DNA of 64,000 nucleotides. It comes from Membranipora membranacea (Eukaryota; Bryozoa; Gymnolaemata; Cheilostomatida; Membraniporidae). Position numbers and translations under genes: made by a program. The notes beneath the pieces were generated by a model that was not told the origin of the DNA, searched no databases, and saw only the letters and a list, made by a program, of their open reading frames with translations. Location of the stretch: positions 33,826,162-33,890,161 of the forward strand of contig OU612067.1 of assembly GCA_914767715.1 (NCBI GenBank), given 5' to 3'. Of the stretch, positions 36,319-47,502 are shown piece by piece (position 1 is the first letter of the stretch; each line of letters opens with the position of its first letter).

Positions 36319-36369
36319 AATCAGCACTTCTCACACCCGAGAAGGTCCACGCACTTACTGAAGGACAGG

Positions 36370-37229
36370 ATGGATGAGTTTGTAGGAAATCTCAATGCAT
36401 TGATCCGCCAAGCAGTTGCGGATCAAGCTGGACAGGACGCAGCGCCACCTCGCTTGCGTTTCAAAGTCCCCATTTATGATGGAAAAGGAGATGTAGAGAT
36501 GTTCATTGAGCAATTAGAACAGCTAATTGAAAATCAGGAATGGGATGGAGCCACATCCGTTCTGAAAGCCAGGGAAGGGCTAACTGGACCAGCCCGGATA
36601 TGTGGCCGACACGGTACATGGGCGGCCATAGCTGGCAGCTTGCGGTTGCACTATGGCCAGACACAAACGGAAGCAGAGGCCCGCCTTGGCAGCTTGCGTC
36701 TGCAAACAGGACATTCCTTAGCTGACTATGGTGCGGGAGTGGAGCGCCTTGTGGGGGTAGCCAGAGGTTGACGATGGAGCGTTTCCGGCTTGACCTAGCC
36801 GACCCAGGGTTACAGAGACATTTGCTTGCGCGGCAACCTGGGACTCTGGATGAGATGATTCGAGCAGGTAATGAGTATCTTCAGGTTACAAAGAGATCAG
36901 GAACTGTAGTGAAAAGAAGACAGGTGGAAGACATAGAGGAAAGAGAGCAGGAATTGGCACCCCAACGATCCGTCACCCAACGAGTTTGGACCCCGGGTCC
37001 GGAACAGGTGATGGCTTCGCTACTTAAAGCGGTACAGGATCTGACAACAGAAGTGGCGGGAATGAAGCAAGGGCCGCCAGGGCAATCAAGAGATCACAAA
37101 GAGAACATACGTGGAGAGAGGAAAAATGCCCAGTGCTGGGGTTGTGGAGAGGAAGGGCACAGAAGAAGGGATTGCCCAACAAACCCCTGGAAAACAAAGG
37201 CGGGAAACGACAATGGTCCGCGCCAGTAA
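36370..37229 (+). pseudogene. Gag (capsid and CCHC nucleocapsid), frameshifted
   Basis: Frame 1 runs 36370-36771, with a capsid-like region around residues 35-130 (FKVPIYDGKGDVEMFIEQLE ... LADYGAGVERLV). It breaks at about 36768 and continues in another frame to 37229 with LARQPGTLDEMIRAGNEYLQ and a CCHC zinc knuckle CWGCGEEGHRRRDC (about 37132-37173). The break looks like a small deletion within the capsid C-terminus. Gag forms the particle and binds RNA. Confidence 0.85.
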
Positions 37230-37273
37230 CCCCCTGTCGCCGCGGGCCCAATCTGAAGGGGCTTATACATAAG

Positions 37274-40200
37274 AATCAGTTTGCTCACTCCAAATAGATT
37301 TGAGGTATTGTCTACTGAGGATATTGACGAGGAACTGGGAGCGGAATCTACAGATGAAGCTCAAGTCAGGGCTGGGGTAGCACGATGTAAACCAACGAAT
37401 AGGAGCTCGGCCTCATCAGGAAAGCTACTTCCTAGCCGGAAAGGTAGCTGGTAAGACAACTCGGTTCCTTCTGGATACGGGTTGTACAACCAACCTACTA
37501 TCCAAGAGCACTTACGATAAATTATCAGAAAAGGTTAAAGGAAATTTGGAGCCTGCTGACAGAATACAAGGAATGGTGGCCGATGGAAGCCCCCTTCGCT
37601 TCTTTGGAACCATAAAACTTAGTTGTCGCATTAAGTCACTGGTGTGGGAGGAACGATTCCTTGTGGCTCAAATTAAGGATGAGGCAATACTAGGAATGCC
37701 TTTCTTAGTGCAACATGGTAGTACCTTATCCTTCATGGATGCCGTAACCGTTGCCGGCGAGCATGAGTTGCCTTGCCAATTGCAAACTGGAGAGGAGGCT
37801 ATACAAGCAGTATGTGTGGCGGAGACTGTGACAAGAGGGCCAGTAGGAGAGAGAGTGTTAGAGTACAGGTCGAAAGCAGGACTGACCTTCCGATCACTGG
37901 GGTGATAGAAGGCCTCCTTGGAGAGGGAGTTATGGCTGCTACCCTGACAACACTCGAACAAGGAACTGGATGGGTCAGAGTTTTTGACAACGGAAGTCTC
38001 CCTCTTAATGGACAAGTTATTGGAAAGTTTACCCCGGTAAAAGACGAGGATATCCTGCCTGGCTGGCCTGCAGTACTAGATGACCAGCCCAAGGAACCAC
38101 AGGTTGGAGCTCATACTGGAGATTGGCCAGCCCATCTTACGGGGTTATTAGAACAAACCAAAGACACTTGCAACAAGGAGGAACAACAGGAGCAGATAAG
38201 GGAATTATTAACCAAATACCAAGATGTATTCAGTAGAGGCGAAGGAGACACAGGACAAACTGACCTAATCCAACATGATATTCCACTAGAAGCAGGAGCT
38301 CGCCCAATCCGACAGCCGGCACGTCGTTTGGGGGCTGAGCGCGAAGCGGAAGTAGAGGCACAGGTAGATAAGTTGTTGAAACAGGGGGTGATCGAGCCTG
38401 GGACAGGAGCATAGAGTTCCCCGGTAGTCCTTGTGAGGAAAAAGGACGGCACATGGAGATTCTGTGTGGATAACAGGCAACTAAATGCTGTTACAGTCCA
38501 GGATGCATATCCTCTCCCTAGGATTGACGAGAGACTCGAGGCCCTAGCTGGCAGCAGCTATTTCAGTACTCTGGACCTCCTATCAGGATACTGGCAAGTT
38601 CCACTTAGTGCTGATGCAAGAGATAAAGCAGCCTTTGTCACGCGAGGAGGGCTTTGGAGATGGAAGGTTTTACAATTCGGCCTGACTTCAGCACCTGCTA
38701 CCTTCCAACATCTCATGGAACAGGTACTGAGAGGCCTACACTGGAAAACCCTATTCCTCTACCTGGATGACATCATTGTTATGGCACCGGACTTTCAGAC
38801 ACACAAACAAAGATTAGCTGAGGTGCTGGATCGGCTACGGAGTGCAGGATTGAAGCTAAAACCAGGGAAGTGTTATTTATTCCAGAAAGAAGTGGAATAT
38901 TTAGGCCACCGGGTGTCAGCAGAAAGAATAGCTACAGATCCAGGAAAGATTGAGGCAGTAATCAAATGGCCATCCCCAAAAGGAGCAACGGACTTGCGTG
39001 CTTTTCTAGGACTAGCTGGGTATTATAGACAATATATGCCAGACTTTGCAACAGTGGCTAAACCACTACACCGACTCACTGGTAAAGGAACCCTATGGAG
39101 CAGGGAGAAGGATGAAGAAGATAGCTTTAAGGAGTTGAAGCGGCGACTAGTATCGGCACCTGTTCTGCGATACCCAGATCCAAGTCTGGAGTTTATCTTA
39201 GATACAGATGCCAGCAATGTTGGACTAGGAGCGGTTCTCTCTCAGAGAGGAAACGGCGAAGGGTGGGTGGTCGCTTACTACAGCAAGACACTTGCCCCAC
39301 CGGAGAAAAACTACTGTGTAACACGACGGGAACTATTGGCAGTGGTGAGGGGAGTTAAACATTTCCGACCATATCTATATGGTCGCCCCTTTGTCCTCAG
39401 GACTGACCATGCTTCCCTGCTTTGGTTGTGTCGCAGAACAGAGCCGACTTGCCAAGTTGCTCTTTGGTTGGAACAGATAGCTGAGTTTACCTTTGAACTA
39501 CAGTACCGGCCTGGGCCAAAACATGGTAATGCTGATGGGATGAGTAGACGTGGATGTCCCGAGGATTGTCGGCAGTGTGAAAGGCTGACCACTAAAAACC
39601 AGGGTGCTTCATGGGAAGAAGTGGCTACTGAATGGGAAAAGAGAAAGACTGGAACATGGGGCATTGAAAAAGGATGTGTGACCATAGTATGTGTACTACA
39701 GCCGGCTCAAGGTACTATAGAGGTAGGGAAAGCACAGAGTGGTGACCCTGGACCTACAGGGGTGGTGTACATGGCCCTCCGAGCTGGTACCCCACTAAGA
39801 GAAATGGAAATTCAAACAGTAAATGAGGAGCTGCGCAGATTCGCTGCTATATGGGAGGAATTGTGGATAGACCCAGCTGGGGTCATGCGTTTAAGGATGA
39901 CTCTACAGGGAAGAAGTATTTGCCCTGCCATTTCTCCACAAGGTTGGAGACAGGAAGTCATTTAGAGGAAACATGTTACCACCCACGCTGGGGCGGAGCG
40001 TACCTACCAACAGATCAGAAAGGAATGGTACTGGCCGGGCATGGCTGCAGAGATCCGCAGAACTATAAAAACATGTGAAGTATGCCAACCAGCAAAATAT
40101 GGGAGACTGCCTGGAGCTACTGGAAAACGGCGATTGGATGCTGGCCGCCCTTGGCAATGGGTTGCAGTGGACCTAGTGGGACCAATGCCAGAAACAGATA

Positions 40201-40960
40201 GGGGAAACAACTGGATCCTTGTGCTCAGTGATCACTTCACCAGGTGGACCGAGGCCCTGCTCATAGTGGACGCGACCGCGGCAACATTCGCGAGAGCAAT
40301 TTATGACTTTTCTCACGGTTTGGTGTTCCAGAACAATTGCATAGTGATCAAGGCAGCCAATTCGAGTCGGAGCTTCTAGCTGCGCTATGTGGGCTTTGGG
40401 GTGTTGCAAAAACACACACTACTCCCTACCACCCTCAGGGGAACGGACAGGTTGAGAGGAACAATAGGACCATAGGGGATTCCCTTCGTGCTCGACTAAT
40501 AGATGGTTCCCAAACAGACTGGGATCTTGTGCTACCCTCCATCATGGCGGCACTTAGGGCCACACCGCATAGCTCTACAGAAGAGACACCAAATTTTCTA
40601 ATGTTTGGCAGAGAAACCAGACTCCCTGATGCTGCTGTGATGGGTGCTACTGCGCCAGTAGCCTTCACCCGTACCGAGTATGCAACACAGGAATTAGGGA
40701 GGCTTCAAGAGGCACATGCCTGGGTGAGAGACAGACAAGACAAGTTGAGACTAGAAGACCAAACTGAGCCACCGCTGTATAAAGTTGGCCAACGAGTATG
40801 GTTGGTAAATTTTCTTACGAAGGAGAGGTGAAAAACACAAACTGAGGAGGAAGTTTGTTGGGCCGTACAATGTGTTGGAAGTAAAAGACAACCATACATA
40901 TCGGTTGGGAAGGAATGGGGGAGAGACAGCTCAGAATGAAAGGAGGCTTAAACCCTTCAA
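37274..40960 (+). pseudogene. Pol: protease, reverse transcriptase, RNase H, integrase
   Basis: An acidic linker at 37274-37447 is followed in another frame by protease with the active site FLLDTGCTTN (Asp-Thr-Gly at 37474-37482). A shift occurs near 37890. The RT frame is 37900-39965 with one nonsense TAG at 38412-38414, just before [14 protein letters not shown] has the catalytic YLDDI (about 38760). RNase H has [15 protein letters not shown] and [11 protein letters not shown]. Integrase: the HHCC region near 39960-40110 is split over frames (CEVCQPAK is readable). The catalytic Asp in VDLVGPM (about 40168), HSDQGSQF (about 40340) and Glu in GQVERNNRT (about 40450) are in two frames. A GPY/F module (RRKFVGPYNVLEV) is at 40848-40886. 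At least five frame breaks are seen. Confidence 0.92.
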
Positions 40961-41270
40961 GCCGAGTCAACACCCATCAGGCAAGGCGCCGCAAGAGGGG
41001 GAATTACCCCGACGACCACTTCGGAGGGGCCAGGTTGGAAAGTCACCCAACTGTCATACAAATCTGCTGGAGGAGGCTGGTGAGACAGTTGGAGACCATC
41101 GAGCACGGCCCCCTCCAGTGGCGCAGGCTTTGGATCAACCGCTGGAGAACATATCACCAGAAACAGTACAGGCACCTGAAAATGTAGGAGGAATAATCAA
41201 CGAATCTGAGGGAGAGGTCATGGACTTACAGCGAGGAGACGAATTAGGTTATGATGAAGGCGACTAAACA

Positions 41271-42521
41271 ATGGATCTAGAGACCCAAACTCCAAAAACC
41301 AGGACGTCAAATCGACAGCGAAGCAAGCCTGTGTGGCAAAAAGATTTTGATTGTAACAAATTGGTAGATTGCTTGCAACTCAGTGAGGATGAGTGGCCCC
41401 CATTGGATGTTAGCCCCAGGGTTGCATGTAGGGAGTTAGCTACACTTAACTATAGAGCCCCTGTGAATGGAGGCGGAGCTTATATTAAGCGTCCAATCAC
41501 AGGAGCAGCCAGTGCCAAACCTAATATGCTTCTTTTGCAAAGTAATCAGGGAGCATCCGTCTCTATGGTGAATGCACGGAGGATGGTTGTGCATATGGAG
41601 GATTGTATGAAAATAAATAGCTTAACCATACACGAGGAGGGACTTTTGGAGGAAGGGAACTTTTCTGAAAGCCCACTCTTGAATCTGTCCTTAGAGGAAG
41701 GAGAATTATTAAGTGAGCTAGAGGACTTTTCTGGTGAGGTTGAGACTGAGATAGGCCCTTCACTGCCTCTCAGTCACTCACTCCCCTGCCTGGTCATTAG
41801 CCCAAACAGAATTCCTTCTCTTGTTGTAGGGAAAATGGCACAGGCCCAGTTCGCAGCGCCAGACATAAGGAAACTTACCCCGGAACAGCAAGAGGAGATG
41901 GCGGAGGCCAGTCGTTCCCGCAGAGAAGGAATCTCTACGTCAAAGCACAGGTCAGGGAAGCCAAGGAGATCATACAGCAGTGATAGACCTAACCCAGATA
42001 GGAGGCAGAGATGCAGGGAAGCGGAACTACTAGCCAAGCTTCCACCCCATGATTCCCCGGTTAGATCACCCAAGTACCCATACATAGATGTTCGAAGCAA
42101 AGCATATTACGAGCTCCTCAAGAAGGATCTAGCTAATAAAGCCAACAAAGATGGGAAGTACCCTTGCCCGGCACCACGGTGTTCTAGAGAATTTGATGAT
42201 GAACAGCTTAGACGGAGACACTTGGCTGCCCACTTCTACCGGGAGATCTGCGGATGTGGGGCAGTGCTACTCGGACAAGGTCAAATGTATGACCATAACT
42301 CCAGGACAGCCAAAATAGTCAAAGGAAGAATACCAAAGAAGACCTGTAATGAAAAGGGACTGGGATGCTACACTGTTACTTGGGCCATGTACCGAAAGCT
42401 GAAGAAGGAGCATCCAGAGATACCTTTGCCACAGGAGTGGCCAATGGAGTGTAAGGATCCCCCTGGGGCAAAACCGTACACCGGGCAGAACATGAGGGCC
42501 CCTAAACCGGTGGTTATCTAA
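41271..42521 (+). CDS. Extra ORF of the gypsy element, C2H2-finger protein (416 aa)
   Basis: An intact 416-codon frame in the position where env is found in env-bearing elements. The protein is hydrophilic with no signal peptide or transmembrane span, so it is not an envelope-like protein. The N-terminal half is acidic (LEEGELLSELEDFSGEVETE). A basic region follows (about residues 220-250). A C2H2 finger CPAPRC-x12-HLAAH is at about residues 297-317 (C-x4-C-x12-H-x3-H), then CGCGAVLLGQGQMYDHN. It starts 3 nt after the TAA ending the GPY/F-containing frame and is in the same frame. The function is unknown; nucleic-acid binding is inferred from the finger. Confidence 0.75.
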   Translation: MDLETQTPKTRTSNRQRSKPVWQKDFDCNKLVDCLQLSEDEWPPLDVSPRVACRELATLNYRAPVNGGGAYIKRPITGAASAKPNMLLLQSNQGASVSMVNARRMVVHMEDCMKINSLTIHEEGLLEEGNFSESPLLNLSLEEGELLSELEDFSGEVETEIGPSLPLSHSLPCLVISPNRIPSLVVGKMAQAQFAAPDIRKLTPEQQEEMAEASRSRREGISTSKHRSGKPRRSYSSDRPNPDRRQRCREAELLAKLPPHDSPVRSPKYPYIDVRSKAYYELLKKDLANKANKDGKYPCPAPRCSREFDDEQLRRRHLAAHFYREICGCGAVLLGQGQMYDHNSRTAKIVKGRIPKKTCNEKGLGCYTVTWAMYRKLKKEHPEIPLPQEWPMECKDPPGAKPYTGQNMRAPKPVVI

Positions 42522-43124
42522 GGCACGGCCACTCCAACTCCAGGCCACTCAGACAGCGAAGTCATGGATGAGCCCTCTGCTGAGCGATCTGTCCATGCTT
42601 CCAAAAAGAGGACACTTGTAGTGACCCCAACAACTCACGGTGATGATGCTGATTCGGACGGTATAACTCAGCAACCACCGGCTCGCAAGAGGAAGGAATC
42701 GGGGACTGATGCAGATACAGACAGGTAAGTGGCAGAGGAGCAGAACACCGATACAGAGGAGGATGCACAGAGCTCGGAACAGGAAGGAGAAGTCACCTCA
42801 TCTGCTCCTACTTCGGAGGAGCGACCAAGGAGACAAGTAGTACAAGAGAATCAACCTTTGGTTCGTAAAATCACATTGTCACTGCCGAAAGTAACACCGA
42901 TCTCTGTGGGACAACCTCAACTACTGCCGGACCGCCAAGTGGCAAACGTCAGATTGTCAAGGAGACTCATTGAGGAGGCACAGGTGTACTTGGGACATGC
43001 CGCTGAGCTGAGGGCAAGCATACAGAAAGCTAGAGCGGAGATTGTACTTCGAGAAGCTGAAGAGGACCAGGCCAGGGCAGTAGCCGAAGAGAAGCTAGCC
43101 GCAGCTCGTAGTCTGCTTGGCTAG
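42522..43124 (+). pseudogene. Continuation of the extra ORF, two stops, coiled-coil end
   Basis: The frame continues after TAA 42519-42521 without a shift (DDADSDGITQQPPARKRKES, then TAA 42726-42728 inside AGGTAAGTG) to TAG 43122-43124. The last part is a predicted coiled coil (RRLIEEAQVYLGHAAELRAS ... AEEDQARAVAEEKLAAARSL). It may be one larger protein interrupted by two point stops, or separate proteins. The second stop overlaps a consensus-like splice donor. Confidence 0.6.
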
Positions 43125-43327
43125 TCTAATATAAACGGATATGAATAAATCCTTGAACTTACATTAGCCATGTGGTATCTTCATTAATCTACAGTACTGG
43201 TTATTGTAGTTGTAAATACAGTTGCTTATTACCCTTTTTGTTCATCCTTTGCTATCATTCGAGTATTTTGTTGAAAGAATTTTTGTGTCTCTGTAGCATG
43301 GTTACCGCTCAGAGACAGAAGGGGCTA

Positions 43328-43748
43328 TGTAGCCAAAATAAACTTCACTGTATAGTTTGTATCTGTGCACTATGTCATAACCTAGTGTGAATGTTAGTCA
43401 CGTGCATATTATTTAGTCACGCCCACTTGATGTGCGCTCTTAGCGAGCAGTTATTATTATTGTCAGCTAGTGATTAGAAGTGTATCATCGTATGCAAGCA
43501 ATAAAAGAAATGATCCATCAAAACAAAAGGGCACTGATAATAAATGTATTGTAGGAAACAATAAGGTATAAGGAATCAGGATCAAGGAATCAGGAATAAG
43601 GAATAAGAATTTCCGTATAACGGCATACGGAAACGGATCCTGCGGAAAGCGGAACCCTTGATATACGGAAACTTCAGTTTCGGGAATACGGAATCCCGTT
43701 TTCGCCGGAGAACAGGATTTCTTGTTTTTAAAACGGAAACTGATCACA
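43328..43748 (+). repeat. 3' LTR
   Basis: The partner of 35880-36299, 421 bp, differing at about a dozen positions including one single-base indel. It is preceded by the polypurine-rich AGAGACAGAAGGGG. Confidence 0.95.
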
Positions 43749-43848
43749 CTATATAATGAAAAAACTAGTAAAAGCAAGATAGTGTTGCTAAAAATTTTAA
43801 GAGGCTTGGACTTGACGTTTCTTATGACGGGGTGTAACAAAAACCCCA

Positions 43849-46394
43849 ACACTGCGTTTCATACCCAAGAATTGTCTGACAATTCTAGAATTGTCAGAAA
43901 CTGACCTATATATCATTACCCAACCAGCAACCATTATTTTTGTAGTTAACCCTGCCTGCTAAATAAATTACTTTCATTATTGCTATTTTATAGTCATAGT
44001 ATAAGCCTTTACAGTTCTAGTCAATATCATACAATTGGATTGACATTGTATTCAATGTGTTAGTATTTAGATGGCCAGGCAAGATATGCTGTAATGAATA
44101 GATATTGCTGTGCAAGGTAGCATCAAAATCTATATTGCGGGAGGCCCAGGTTCAAATCCCCGCCGGGGCAAATCTTTTCCTTTCGTTTCATCATGATGGA
44201 AAATGAAAGCATTCCATTCGAATTGTTGGCTCACAATTTTTGTAAGCACAGAAAACTCTTAGTAATGAGTACGATGACCCGACAAAATACTTACGTTCAA
44301 TTATTCTGTGTTGTACCATACCCTACGTTATATTTTGTGCAATCTGTTAATATTGGCAGCAACTGCATAAATAGAATACATCAGCTAAACTATGCTAGCA
44401 GAATTATCAGAAATCTTTGCTACTAATATAAATGTACAACATCGCTCCCAAGATGAGCGAGGAATTACTTTGTATCAACTGTCCTACATGCCTAAGTGGA
44501 GAGAAGTGATATGTGAATGAGGCCATATTATCCACAGAACCACTGACTACTGAAAACATGCTGACTGATGCTAAAAAAACTGAAACTTGGTGTCACAGCA
44601 AGTAGTATGAGTACTGATTATTGGCATAGTCTAAACTACGCTCCTTGTGATTATTGAGAGTGAATGGCTTTCAGCTATTTCTATTTGTTGGCCAAAGATG
44701 CTCTGAGCATGGAGTTAGCTCTGAATGTTATGGGATGTGGGCTGAGGGAGGCAAAGGTAAATCAACTATCGTAAGCCTGGTATATATTCATTACCTGTCT
44801 ACAAAGGAGCTCTTGATGTTATACTATATCATTCCCAGCCATCTCAGTTATATGGTGTACAGGAAGCAATTTTGGCATATTTCTTTCCCACGCTTGGATG
44901 GTAGTTCCCTATTAGGTGTTGGCACTAGTACAGATAGTATTAAGCACAATTGGATGTATTGTTGGTATCCAAGTTATTTACCCATGAAGTCATAATCAAG
45001 ATAAGCCAGTAATAATGTTAATTTTGTTTACACTGGCATTCATAGGCGACCTTCAAAGAACTTATAAGGTACCAGTAGATTTAAAAAATGGACAACCCTG
45101 TGGATTAACACACAGATTATCATATAATGCTGGCTCAACTCTTGAAGTTGACCAAGAAGCGCGGAAAATCAATGAAACTTTTTTGTAAATACTGGAGAAT
45201 AAGGGCGCCAGAGAATTTAAGGTTTTTTTGCGAGGCAATCTCATTCTTGGCATAATAACTCTGTACAATGACGAGCTTTGAAGCAGAGTTTGGTGAATTA
45301 ATTTGATGAAAATATACAAATGGAATTTGGACAATTATCTAGTATTTTGCATAAAATGTTATAACTTCCCGCCCCCTCACTCTTCCGTCAAAGAATGATC
45401 ATGACTGCACTTACACCCAAACAACCATCATTATAAAAATGAATATTCGCGAAATTAAAAACAGGTAATGAATATATACCAGGCTTACGATAGTTGATTT
45501 ACCTTTGCCTCCCTCAGCCCACATACCATAACATTCAGAGCTAACTCCATGCTCAGAGCATCTTTGGCTAACAAATAGCTGAAAGTAATTCACTCTCAAT
45601 AATCACAATGAGCGTAGTTTAGACTATGCCAATACTGTGACAGCAAGTTTGAGTTTTTTTTAGCATCAGTCAGCATATTTTCAGTGGTCAGTGGTTCTGT
45701 GGAAAATATGGCCTCATTCACATATCACTTCTCTCCACTTAGGCATGTAGGACAGTTGATACAAAGTAATTCCTTGCTCATCTGGTGAGCGATTTTGTAC
45801 ATTTTTATTAGTAGCAAAGTTTTCTGATAATTCTGCTAGCATAGTTTAGCTGATGTATTCTATTTATGCAGTTGCTGCCAATATTAACAGGTTGCACAAA
45901 ATATAACGTAGGATATGGTACAACACAGAAGAGTTGAAAATAAGTATTTTGTCGGGTCATCATACTCATTAATAAGAGTTTTCTGTGCTTACAAATATTG
46001 TGAGCCAACTTTTCGAATGGAACGCTTTCAATTTTTATCATAATGAAACGAAAAGAAAAGATTTGCCCCGGCGGGAATTTGAACCTGGGCCTTCCGAAAT
46101 ATAGATTTTGATGCTACCTTGCACAGCAATATCTATTCATTACAGCATATCTTTCCTGGTCATCTAAATACAAACTCATTGAATACAATGTCAATCCAAT
46201 TGTGTGATATTGACTAGAACTGTAAAGGCTTATACTGTGACTATACAACAGCAATAATGAAAGTAATTTATTTAGCAGGCAGGGTTAATTACACAATAAT
46301 GGTTGCTGGTTGGGTAATGATATATAGGTCAGTTTCTGACAATTCTAGAATTGTACAGAATTGTCAGACAATTCTTGGGTATGAAACGCAGTGT
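43849..46394. mobile_element. Large foldback element with about 0.95-kb arms
   Basis: Left arm 43849-44798 and right arm 45471-46394 are inverted copies, with a 672-bp spacer. Termini: ACACTGCGTTTCATACCC and its complement. Each arm has the same short open frame (44193-44426 + and 45808-46041 -), differing at roughly ten residues, so these are mirror images and not two genes. Each arm also has a tRNA T-arm-like block (GCCCAGGTTCAAATCCCCGC at about 44152-44171; complement at about 46067-46087). No clear target duplication. It starts 100 bp after the gypsy 3' LTR. Confidence 0.9.
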
Positions 46395-47502
46395 CTATAA
46401 CCTCATGATAGCCAAGCCGACAAGAATGTATTTCTGAGGCTTGTAAAAATTTGTAAAAATGATATTGTTTAGAATGGAATGTGAGCCAAGCTCAAGTTAA
46501 ACTTGTTTGGCAATTATAAAACGCATTAACACTACTGCGCCACACCTGTAATAAGACTCCTATATTTCTATTGTTCAGTATTCAAATTTTTAAACAAAAT
46601 AATTATTACCAAATGAAATCAATCAATTAGAACACTAATATTGATTCTAATCAACAGCAAACTACTACAATGAAAACTATGCAAAGAGGAAGCTGCAACT
46701 CATAGGTCTATGCAATGTCCTAGAGAACATTTGAATGGTTTTCTCTGCTTGCGATATTTGTGAAAGTTTTTACAATGAGAGAAGGTCAGCTTTATGATTA
46801 GCACTTAGATGTTGATGAATAATATTTTCACTGCATACATTTATTGATGCTCTTATGAATGAAACAAATTATTCAATTATCATTCCTTTCAGGGATATAA
46901 TAGTGGTTTTAATCAGGTTTTTTGTATGTTTGAACTGAAAGAGGAAGTTGGTTTGGCATCACAACATAATATTATCACACCAGCGTAGCAGGCTTAATAT
47001 ACTGTGATGGACAGAGAAAGAAAGAACATGATGTGATGCTACGTTCAAGCTACTGATACTTTGTGTTCAGGTATGTTGACTCTTTTATTATAACCTGCCA
47101 ACAATCCTTGAAAAATTATTTTACTTATAGGTACTGCATTCATTTCAATAGCTCACACCCTTCCGAAGCATTTAATTATACATTGCATAACAAGCCTGTA
47201 TTGAGATACAGTAAGTAGCCTCGATTACCTGCTGTCTGCTCCCTAAACCTCTAAATGAATAGACTTACGCATTCAAAGTTTTTTGGAAATATGCCTCGCT
47301 TTAGCTCCAATAGGAAGATACTTTTATGGCTAATGGTTTGAGGGTTATCAAAAGGTTATGTGGAGAAACCAAAGGCGGTGAGCTGTCATGAGGGGATGTG
47401 AAGCTTGAACTCCGGCTGCTATGAGAAGAAGGAAATCTGTATAACAAATTCATTTCATATTTATATTTCCATGGCAGGTGACCACAATAATTCAAAGGAA
47501 CA
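46395..47502. other. Upstream region of the F5/8C-FN3 gene
   Basis: AT-rich, with no ORF, repeat or RNA gene recognised. It probably contains the promoter of the gene starting near 47503. Confidence 0.4.

Larger units (their letters stand above)
35880..43748 (+). mobile_element. Ty3/gypsy LTR retrotransposon, full length, coding frames broken
   Basis: A 7.87-kb element with two LTRs of about 420 bp, TG...CA ends, and a 4-bp target duplication CTAT (35876-35879 and 43749-43752). A PBS follows the 5' LTR and a purine-rich tract (AGAGACAGAAGGGG) precedes the 3' LTR. The order is gag, protease, RT, RNase H, integrase with GPY/F module, then a further 3' ORF region. The PR-RT-RH-IN order defines Ty3/gypsy. 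LTRs differ by roughly a dozen sites (about 3%). Gag and pol carry several frameshifts and a nonsense codon, so the copy is not autonomous. Confidence 0.95.

Noticed and set aside
36014-36334. Minus-strand ORF in the LTR, with a twin at 43463-43852
   Set aside because: The same sequence occurs in both LTRs; it is an open stretch of LTR DNA with no known domain.
41271-42521. Envelope gene of an errantivirus-type element
   Set aside because: No signal peptide, transmembrane segment, furin-like site or glycosylation-rich ectodomain; a C2H2 finger is present instead.
44193-46041. Two similar 77-codon ORFs on opposite strands (44193-44426 and 45808-46041)
   Set aside because: They are mirror copies in the arms of a foldback element, with no recognisable domain, so not treated as a gene pair.
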